DNA of 5,698 nt, taken from contig JAGAZG010000109.1 of assembly GCA_017940105.1 (NCBI GenBank), positions 1-5,698 of the forward strand, given 5' to 3'. The notes beneath the pieces are model-generated. The model was not told the DNA's origin. It saw only the letters and a list, made by a program, of their open reading frames with translations, and made no database searches. A program made the translations under genes and the position numbers. The DNA is from Mailhella sp. GTDB taxonomy: Bacteria; Desulfobacterota; Desulfovibrionia; Desulfovibrionales; Desulfovibrionaceae. Below are positions 1-4,795 of the stretch, piece after piece (the first letter of the stretch is position 1; each line of letters begins with the position of its first letter).

Positions 1-95
1 GAAATTCCTTCCTCTTTTCGAACTCAAAGTTCTCTTTCCAACTCGCTCTTCACTTGTCAAAGAACCTCGCTCAGAAACTCCGTTCCCTCGCGGCG
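1..95 (-). other. Probable rRNA-operon leader (5' part, continues off the left edge)
   Basis: Read on the minus strand, this stretch lies just downstream of a strong promoter (102-130) and contains a boxA-like element (55-65), but no open reading frame of note. It is followed by a purine-rich tract with a small hairpin (arms gaac at 20-23 and gttc at 29-32). That arrangement is typical of the leader before a 16S rRNA gene. The conserved 16S 5' end is not reached inside the window, so the identity rests on promoter plus boxA only. A tRNA operon leader is the main alternative. Confidence 0.5.
55..65 (-). promoter_or_regulatory. boxA-like antitermination element
   Basis: On the minus strand this reads GTTCTTTGACA, close to the boxA core of rRNA leaders (consensus near TGCTCTTTAACA), which is bound by NusB/NusE to make rRNA transcription resistant to Rho. 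It sits about 30-40 bases downstream of the start site predicted from the promoter at 102-130, as expected in an rrn leader. The same bases contain a TTGACA, but there is no -10 box at the right distance, so it is not read as a second promoter. Confidence 0.5.
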
Positions 96-101
96 TTCGG
101 C

Positions 102-130
102 TTTATGCACCTTCACGCTCCCTTTGTCAA
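102..130 (-). promoter_or_regulatory. Strong sigma-70 promoter, rRNA type, with A/T-rich upstream region
   Basis: On the minus strand a perfect -35 box TTGACA (130-125) is followed after 17 bases by CATAAA (107-102), which matches TATAAT at four of six positions. The bases just upstream (131-159) are strongly A/T-rich and include a nine-T run, as in the UP elements that boost rRNA promoters. Transcription would run leftwards out of the window from about position 95. The weak point is the -10 box, which lacks the final T. Confidence 0.6.
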
Positions 131-150
131 CACTTTTGAACAAAATAATT

Positions 151-184
151 AAAAAAAAAGAACGCCGTCGGCAAAACGGCGTTC
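151..184 (-). terminator. Intrinsic terminator of hppA
   Basis: On the minus strand a perfect 9-bp stem (GAACGCCGT at 184-176, ACGGCGTTC at 168-160) with a 7-base loop is followed directly by nine T (159-151). It lies 44 bases after the hppA stop codon and is a textbook Rho-independent terminator. Its T run also forms part of the A/T-rich region upstream of the next promoter. Confidence 0.92.
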
Positions 185-192
185 AATGTCCT

Positions 193-216
193 GGGCGGAA
201 CATTGACGTTCCGCCC
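193..216. repeat. Perfect inverted repeat between hppA stop and its terminator
   Basis: Arms GGGCGGAAC (193-201) and GTTCCGCCC (208-216) are perfectly complementary over 9 bp with a 6-base loop. There is no T run on the minus-strand 3' side, so it is not a terminator in its own right. It may protect the 3' end of the hppA mRNA or act in tandem with the terminator hairpin that follows. A competing pairing, caatgt (184-189) with acattg (200-205), overlaps both hairpins. Confidence 0.75.
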
Positions 217-227
217 AAAAACTCGCG

Positions 228-2306
228 TTACGCAAGCGCCTGAAGCAGGAGCAGGGCAACGATATTGATGATTTTGATCATGGGGTTAACGGCAGGACCG
301 GCAGTATCTTTGTAGGGATCGCCCACGGTGTCACCGGTAACGGCGGCCTTATGAGCGTCAGAGCCTTTGCCGCCGAAATTGCCTTCTTCGATATACTTCT
401 TGGCATTATCCCACGCGCCGCCGCCTGAAGTCATGGAAATGGCCACGAACAATCCTGTGACGATGGTGCCCATAAGCATTGCGCCAAGGCAGGCAAAAGC
501 CGCAGCCTGACCGCCGCACGACTTGATGACGCAGTAGACGACAACAGGTGCCAGCACTGGCAGGAGGGAAGGAATAATCATTTCGCGGATGGCAGACTTG
601 GTGAGCATGTCGACGCACGCGCCGTAATCAGGCTTGCCGGTGCCTTCCATGATGCCGGGGATGTTATGGAACTGACGGCGCACTTCCACCACGACGGCTG
701 CTCCCGCGCGGCCCACGGCCTTCATGCCCATGGCGCCAAACAGGTACGGCAAAAGACCGCCTATGAACAGGCCGACCAGCACGTATGGATCCTGCAGGGC
801 AAAGGCCACGTTGAGATCAGGGAAGTAATGGCTGAGGTCTTCGGTGTAGGAAGCGAACAGCACGAGTGCGGCCAGGGCAGCGGAGCCGATGGCATAGCCC
901 TTGGTAACGGCCTTGGTGGTGTTGCCCACGGCGTCGAGGGCGTCGGTGGTTTCGCGGATGTCGTCTGGCAGTCCGGACATTTCGGCAATGCCGCCGGCAT
1001 TGTCAGTGACCGGTCCGTAGGCGTCAAGAGCGACGATCATGCCGGCAAGGGCCAGCATGGTGGTGGCAGCCAGAGAAATGCCGAACAGGCCGGCCTGGGC
1101 ATAGGCAAACAGAATGCCGGCGCAGATGATGATCACAGGGGCGGCGCAGGCTTCCATGGAAACGGCAAGGCCCTGGATGACGTTTGTGCCATGACCGGTG
1201 GTAGAAGCCTGGGAAATGCTGCGCACAGGACGGTAGGACGTGGAGGTGTAGTATTCAGTGACGACCACGATGAGGCCGGTGACCACAAGTCCGGTAAAGC
1301 AGCAGAGCAGCAGGTTGCCCCAGTGGAAGGCCGTGCCCTGGATGACCATGTTTTTCTCGCCCCAGAACACGAACATAGTGACAAAGAAGATAAGCACGGC
1401 AGAAAAAGCAGCCGTAGCCACAAGACCTTTGTAAAGGGCGCGCATGATCTTGCCATCAGCGCCAAGTTTTACAAAGAAGGTGCCGGCCACGGAAGCGAGG
1501 ATGCACACGCCGCTGATGAGCAGGGGATACATCATCATCTTGGCCTGCAGGGCGCCGTCAAAAAAGATGGATGCAAGCAGCATGGTGGCGACGACAGTGA
1601 CAGCGTAGGTTTCAAACAGGTCGGCAGCCATGCCGGCGCAGTCGCCCACGTTGTCGCCCACGTTGTCGGCAATGACGTCGGGGTTGCGAGGATCGTCTTC
1701 AGGAATGCCGGCTTCGACCTTGCCCACGAGGTCAGCGCCCACGTCAGCGCCCTTGGTGAAGATGCCGCCGCCAAGACGCGCGAAAATGGAAATGAGGGAC
1801 GCGCCGAACGAAAGGGCCACAAGAGCCTGCATGATGTGCGCCTGGTCAACGCCGAACATGGACAGCACGGCATAGTACAGGGAAACGCCCAAAAGTCCGA
1901 GGCCCACGACAAGCATGCCGGTGATGGCGCCTGACTTGAAGGAAATATTAAGCGCGGGAACCATTCCCTGCTCAGCAGCGGCGGCAGTGCGCACGTTGGC
2001 GCGCACAGACACATTCATGCCGATGAATCCGGCAAGGCCGGAAAGGCACGCGCCAATCACAAAGCCAAGAGCGGTCAGGAACGACATGGACATGAGCAGC
2101 AGCACGGCGACGACAACGCCGACCATGGCAATGGTGCGGTACTGGCGCTTAAGATACGCCTGAGCGCCTTCCTGGATAGCGGCGGCAATGCGCTGCATAT
2201 CTTCGTTGCCGGTGGAGGCTCCGAGCACGGTCTTGGCAGTCTTGTACGCATAGTACAGCGCAAAGGCGGCACAGGCGAACACGATAACCAGGGAAATGAA
2301 AGTCAT
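228..2306 (-). CDS. hppA: K+-independent H+-translocating membrane pyrophosphatase
   Basis: Integral membrane enzyme that hydrolyses cytosolic PPi and pumps protons across the inner membrane. The 692-residue product has the family's usual length and many hydrophobic segments throughout. Residues are counted from the ATG at 2306. The PPi/Mg-binding motif DVGADLVGKVE is at 188-198, then DNVGDNVGD at 214-222, DAYGPVTDNAGG at 428-439, and the C-terminal block with GDTVGDPYKDTAGP near 658-671. In the GNTTK motif the diagnostic position is Lys465, with Thr at 468. In this family that Lys/Thr pair marks K+-independent, proton-pumping enzymes, whereas K+-dependent ones carry Ala. A TTG 45 bases upstream could extend the frame, but the ATG gives the normal N-terminus (MTFISLV). 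The ribosome site is an unusual GGGGG only 4 bases before the ATG. The gene has its own promoter and terminator, so it is probably monocistronic. The reading frame is intact. Confidence 0.97.
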   Translation of the reverse strand: MTFISLVIVFACAAFALYYAYKTAKTVLGASTGNEDMQRIAAAIQEGAQAYLKRQYRTIAMVGVVVAVLLLMSMSFLTALGFVIGACLSGLAGFIGMNVSVRANVRTAAAAEQGMVPALNISFKSGAITGMLVVGLGLLGVSLYYAVLSMFGVDQAHIMQALVALSFGASLISIFARLGGGIFTKGADVGADLVGKVEAGIPEDDPRNPDVIADNVGDNVGDCAGMAADLFETYAVTVVATMLLASIFFDGALQAKMMMYPLLISGVCILASVAGTFFVKLGADGKIMRALYKGLVATAAFSAVLIFFVTMFVFWGEKNMVIQGTAFHWGNLLLCCFTGLVVTGLIVVVTEYYTSTSYRPVRSISQASTTGHGTNVIQGLAVSMEACAAPVIIICAGILFAYAQAGLFGISLAATTMLALAGMIVALDAYGPVTDNAGGIAEMSGLPDDIRETTDALDAVGNTTKAVTKGYAIGSAALAALVLFASYTEDLSHYFPDLNVAFALQDPYVLVGLFIGGLLPYLFGAMGMKAVGRAGAAVVVEVRRQFHNIPGIMEGTGKPDYGACVDMLTKSAIREMIIPSLLPVLAPVVVYCVIKSCGGQAAAFACLGAMLMGTIVTGLFVAISMTSGGGAWDNAKKYIEEGNFGGKGSDAHKAAVTGDTVGDPYKDTAGPAVNPMIKIINIVALLLLQALA

Positions 2307-2351
2307 ATTACCCCCGAAAGGTAAGCTGAATGTGGAAAAACAGGTATACAA

Positions 2352-2371
2352 CCGGACGGCAGAGCGTCCGG
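2352..2371 (-). other. Hairpin in the hppA 5' leader
   Basis: Perfect 7-bp inverted repeat, ccggacg (2352-2358) and cgtccgg (2365-2371), with a 6-base loop. It falls within the leader of roughly 80 bases between the predicted hppA start site and the ATG. On the minus strand a short T run follows only after about ten bases, so it is not a convincing attenuator. It may stabilise the mRNA or affect translation. Confidence 0.55.
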
Positions 2372-2395
2372 CACGCCTCGCTTGAAAGAAAAATA

Positions 2396-2424
2396 ATGAT
2401 ATAGAAAAACGTCACGGATGACAA
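2396..2424 (-). promoter_or_regulatory. Sigma-70 promoter for hppA
   Basis: On the minus strand TTGTCA (2424-2419, five of six matches to TTGACA) is separated by exactly 17 bases from TATCAT (2401-2396, five of six matches to TATAAT). The predicted start near 2389 gives a leader of about 83 bases before the hppA ATG. It is the best promoter in the ggt-hppA gap and implies hppA is expressed independently of ggt. Confidence 0.75.
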
Positions 2425-2458
2425 GCAGGACAACGCCCCTTGAAAAGCCATGCAGACA

Positions 2459-2478
2459 CCGTGACTCGCCAGCCACGG
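2459..2478 (-). other. Tetraloop hairpin downstream of ggt
   Basis: On the minus strand an 8-bp stem (one G-U pair) closes a GGCG loop: CCGTGGCT, GGCG, AGTCACGG. It lies 100-120 bases after the ggt stop. There is no T run, so it is not a canonical intrinsic terminator, but it is the only strong structure that could mark the 3' end of the ggt mRNA. Otherwise ggt transcription may run on into hppA or end by Rho. Confidence 0.5.
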
Positions 2479-2534
2479 CTCAACACTCCCTCGTTTATGG
2501 TCGCGCAGAAATGTTTTAAAGAATCAATCAGCCC

Positions 2535-2565
2535 CAATTATGCATGCAACATGGCGAAATAATTG
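2535..2565. repeat. AT-rich inverted repeat just past the ggt stop
   Basis: Arms caattat (2535-2541) and ataattg (2559-2565) are perfect 7-bp complements separated by 17 bases. The spacer begins with the palindrome tgcatgca (2541-2548, sharing one base with the left arm). It starts 13 bases downstream of the ggt stop codon. It could be a protein-binding site or chance in an AT-rich gap; no function can be assigned. Confidence 0.35.
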
Positions 2566-2577
2566 TATAAGCAGCGA

Positions 2578-4230
2578 TCACCATCCGGCTGCGAGCCCAT
2601 CGCTGCGAGGGTCGCTGCCGCCCTGCATGACGCCGGTCTCTGCATTGATGAGAATTGCTCCGGCATGCCCGACGGCATCGGTAAAGGCCTTTGCCCTGCG
2701 CACCTGATGCCCCCGAGCGGCAAGTTCCCCAGCAATGCGATCATCAAAACGCCCTTCAAGCAAAAGGGAATTGCCGCTGTCGCCCCAGCTGCGGCCATAA
2801 AGCCAGCGCGGCGCATCTATGGCCTGCTGCGGCGGCATGCTGAAATCAACAATTCTAGTGACAAGAGCCGCCTGCGTCTGCGGCTGTCCCTCGCCGCCCA
2901 TCGTCCCATAGACCAGAAACGGGCGCCCATTTTTAAGCAGCATGGCCGGATTCAGGGTATGCGCCGTGCGCTTGCAAGGCATGAGGGCATTGATATGCTG
3001 CGGATCAAGGGAGAAAAAGCAGCCCCTGTTCTGAAGCAGCACGCCTGTTCCATCAGGAATCACGCCCGAACCAAAATCAAAATACAGGCTCTGTATGTAC
3101 GAAACCGCGTTGCCATGCCTGTCTGCCGCTCCAAGCCATACTGTATCGCCCCCGGCAGTCAGCGGATGCAGGTCGTGCGCCGCGGCATCCATGCGCATGC
3201 GGGCTGACTGCCTTGCGGCATGTTCATCAGACAGCAGCGCGGCAAGGGGGATATCGGCAAAATCAGGGTCGGTAAGCCAGCTGTCCCTGTCTGAAAAGGC
3301 TTCTTTGGTAGCCTCTGTGATGACATGGACGTAGTCTGCCGAGCCTTCTTTCATGCCGGCCATGTCAAACCGCTTGAGAATATTCAAAATTTCAAGCGAA
3401 GCCATGCCCTGCGTATTTGGCGGCAGATTGCAGGCCTGCAGCCCGCGGTAATTTACCGAAAGAGGCTCTGTCCAGAAGGCGTGCTGCGCAGAAAAATCTG
3501 CTGGAGCCAGCAGCCCGCCGAGCTCTTTAAGGCAGGCGCACATCCGTTCTGCCGTTTCCCCTTCGTAGCATTCCCTTGCGCCCTGCAGGGCAACGCGCCG
3601 CAGAGTCGCGGCCAGTTCCGGCTGACGCAACATCTCTCCCGGCGCATAGGGCCGGCCATTGTTCAAATATATTCTTCCCGCCTCGGCATAACGGCGGAGA
3701 ACGCCCTTATCTGCAGAGTCCAGCCGCATCCACATGGCCAGCGAAGGGCTGACGGGAAAGCCCTCCTGCGCGTAGCTGACGGCAGGTTCAAGAATTTCGC
3801 TCCATGACAGGGGGCTGCCCATGCGCTCTGCGCTGAACTGCCGGGCGAGTTCCCATCCCGAAACTGCTCCGGGCACGGTAATGGCGGCAAGCGGACCGCG
3901 ATCAGGAACAGCCTTCATGCCAAGGGCGGAAAACGCGGCAATATCTGCCGCCGCAGCAGAGCGACCGCTGGCGTTCATGCCCATCAGCCGGCCCGTTTCA
4001 GCATGGTAAAAAAGCATGAAGGCGTCGCCGCCTATGCCGCACATGTGCGGATATACCACTGACAGCACGGCTGAAACGGCAACGGCGGCATCAAGCGCAT
4101 TGCCCCCGCGGCGTAAAATGTCGATGCCTGCCTGCGTCGCCAGGTAATGGGGGCTGGTGACCATGCCGTTGCAGGCGAGGGGGTTTATTCTTCTTGAATC
4201 TGTCGTTTCGCCGTACGCCGATTTCTGCAT
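2578..4230 (-). CDS. ggt: Gamma-glutamyltransferase-like Ntn hydrolase, cytosolic YwrD-like type
   Basis: Member of the gamma-glutamyltranspeptidase family, which cleaves gamma-glutamyl bonds (glutathione and relatives) and transfers or hydrolyses the glutamyl group. The 550-residue product is full length. Visible features are the N-terminal block GMVTSPHYLATQAG (22-35), GGNALDAAVAVSAVL (42-56), CGIGGDAFML (64-73), the NASGR motif (86-90, Arg90 a likely glutamyl-carboxylate ligand), and the autoprocessing site at Asp362/Thr363 in GGDTVWLGAAD. Thr363 would become the N-terminal nucleophile of a small subunit of about 188 residues. The GTMGGEGQPQTQ block (442-453) supplies the oxyanion-hole glycines. 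There is no signal peptide, unlike periplasmic E. coli Ggt. The wording of the Thr and Gly motifs resembles the YwrD-like branch, whose physiological substrate is unclear. The start ATG overlaps the stop of the methyltransferase stub by one base (TGATG), suggesting coupled translation. The nearby Shine-Dalgarno (AAAGGA, 12 bases away, or CAGG at 6) is mediocre. Confidence 0.93.
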   Translation of the reverse strand: MQKSAYGETTDSRRINPLACNGMVTSPHYLATQAGIDILRRGGNALDAAVAVSAVLSVVYPHMCGIGGDAFMLFYHAETGRLMGMNASGRSAAAADIAAFSALGMKAVPDRGPLAAITVPGAVSGWELARQFSAERMGSPLSWSEILEPAVSYAQEGFPVSPSLAMWMRLDSADKGVLRRYAEAGRIYLNNGRPYAPGEMLRQPELAATLRRVALQGARECYEGETAERMCACLKELGGLLAPADFSAQHAFWTEPLSVNYRGLQACNLPPNTQGMASLEILNILKRFDMAGMKEGSADYVHVITEATKEAFSDRDSWLTDPDFADIPLAALLSDEHAARQSARMRMDAAAHDLHPLTAGGDTVWLGAADRHGNAVSYIQSLYFDFGSGVIPDGTGVLLQNRGCFFSLDPQHINALMPCKRTAHTLNPAMLLKNGRPFLVYGTMGGEGQPQTQAALVTRIVDFSMPPQQAIDAPRWLYGRSWGDSGNSLLLEGRFDDRIAGELAARGHQVRRAKAFTDAVGHAGAILINAETGVMQGGSDPRSDGLAAGW

Positions 4231-4508
4231 CAGTTACCTGTTTCCTTTAGCTGGCGATTTCCCGCCCCTTTTGTATGCGACGTGGAAATCAGTTTCTTCA
4301 GTACGAACCGCTCAAAGTTGGCGGCAAAGTACTTTGTGAAGTTCGACCATTCCGGATCATCGCAATGGAGCAGTATGGTCTTGTCCCTGAACACATCGGG
4401 ATTGAACTCCACATAGGCGTTCATTCCAGCCTCGATGTCGCTGTACTGCGTATAAAACTCGCCGTTCTTGGCGCTCTTGGCAGCGCCCAGGCTTGCGTTG
4501 TCAGCCAT
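4230..4508 (-). pseudogene. N-terminal stub of an EcoRI-family adenine-specific DNA methyltransferase
   Basis: The 92-residue product matches, from memory, the start of EcoRI-type adenine methyltransferases: FYTQYSDIE at about residues 19-27, then LLHCDDPEWSNFTKYFA and an FERF-LKKLISTS segment. Full-length relatives run past 300 residues and carry the catalytic N/D-P-P-F/Y motif later. Here resemblance stops after LISTS, followed by about 13 unrelated residues and a TGA. The gene has therefore lost its catalytic part and cannot methylate DNA as it stands. The ATG at 4508 is chosen because AAAGGAG lies 11-12 bases upstream; the ATG at 4529 would place that site inside the coding sequence. The stop shares a base with the ggt start, so translation of the stub may feed ggt. 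It is probably a deletion remnant from mobile or restriction-associated DNA; a small functional peptide cannot be excluded. Confidence 0.75.
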
Positions 4509-4554
4509 GAATTTCCGGTCTCCTTTCATCGTAGCTGCGTGTCAGCAATACGTG

Positions 4555-4599
4555 AAAAAAAGGACTGAAAACGCCTTCAAGAAGCCTCAGCGTTTTCAG
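4555..4599 (-). terminator. Strong intrinsic terminator / possible attenuator upstream of the stub-ggt unit
   Basis: On the minus strand a perfect 10-bp stem (CTGAAAACGC at 4599-4590, GCGTTTTCAG at 4574-4565) encloses an inner CTTC-TT-GAAG mini-hairpin (4584-4575). After three bases comes a run of seven T (4561-4555). It ends 46 bases before the methyltransferase-stub ATG and about 40 before its Shine-Dalgarno. No gene on the minus strand lies to its right in the window, so it ends either an unannotated leader or small RNA, or attenuates the downstream genes. Confidence 0.88.
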
Positions 4600-4628
4600 G
4601 CAGGAATATTCACCGAAGCACAGCCTAC

Positions 4629-4645
4629 GCTCTTCTGAAAAGAGC
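4629..4645 (-). other. Hairpin in the minus-strand leader
   Basis: Perfect 6-bp stem, gctctt (4629-4634) and aagagc (4640-4645), with a 5-base loop. On the minus strand the loop and inner stem read TTTTCAG, which is complementary to CTGAAAA in the 5' arm of the terminator at 4599-4593. The hairpin could therefore hide or expose a terminator-blocking sequence. Confidence 0.6.
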
Positions 4646-4651
4646 TTCAAG
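4635..4651 (-). repeat. Upstream copy of the terminator's 3' half (imperfect 17-base direct repeat)
   Basis: On the minus strand CTTGAAGCTCTTTTCAG (4651-4635) matches CTTGAAGGCGTTTTCAG (4581-4565) at 14 of 17 positions. All three mismatches are together in the centre. The second copy is the 3' half of the terminator hairpin, so the first copy can compete with it for the 5' arm. This is the basis of the proposed attenuator. Confidence 0.7.
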
Positions 4652-4661
4652 CAATCAGAAG

Positions 4662-4677
4662 GGCAGCTTTCACTGCC
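4662..4677 (-). other. First hairpin of the minus-strand leader
   Basis: Arms ggcag (4662-4666) and ctgcc (4673-4677) form a perfect 5-bp stem with a 6-base loop. It is the outermost of three successive stem-loops before the T run at 4555-4561, giving the look of a structured leader or small RNA of roughly 130-180 bases. Its own significance is modest. Confidence 0.45.
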
Positions 4678-4737
4678 GCCTGACGCTGCAGTATTCATTT
4701 AGAAAAGACCAGGCAGCCTTACGGAGGCGCTTGCCGC

Positions 4738-4743
4738 TATAAT
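4738..4743 (+). promoter_or_regulatory. -10 box for the secreted-protein gene, within a symmetric element
   Basis: A perfect TATAAT lies 52 bases before the ATG at 4796. No good -35 box is present at 16-18 bases (the bases there are near agcctt), which may mean an activator is needed. A small inverted repeat, gcctt (4716-4720) and gaggc (4724-4728), sits where the -35 would be. The box is inside the palindrome ctat-a-atag (4737-4745), so the minus strand also offers TATTAT (4744-4739), a possible start for the leftward leader. Confidence 0.5.
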
Positions 4744-4795
4744 AGTAATAAGGTACAAGTCGTTATCTTCGCAATCAGCAAAGAAAGGAGCACGC

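Noticed and set aside
43..60. Second promoter from the TTGACA inside the boxA-like element
   Set aside because: No -10-like hexamer lies 16-18 bases downstream on the minus strand.
1642..1668. Tandem 12-base repeat cccacgttgtcg
   Set aside because: It encodes the conserved DNVGDNVGD motif of membrane pyrophosphatases and is explained by protein sequence.
666..1934. Long plus-strand open frame of 422 codons opposite hppA
   Set aside because: Its product is a low-complexity Gly/His/Ala/Asp-rich string with no domain, signal or ribosome site. It mirrors the conserved hppA coding strand and is a GC-driven shadow.
2306..2351. TTG start extending HppA by 15 residues
   Set aside because: The extension (YTCFSTFSLPFGGN) is unlike family N-termini, and the ATG at 2306 gives the usual membrane-helix start.
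2563..3207. Plus-strand open frame of 214 codons opposite the 3' part of ggt
   Set aside because: Antisense to a clearly conserved enzyme, with basic low-information composition and no ribosome site or promoter.
4501..4698. Minus-strand 65-codon open frame in the leader region
   Set aside because: No Shine-Dalgarno before its ATG. It runs through the terminator hairpin and T run and overlaps the start of the methyltransferase stub. The hairpins explain the region better.
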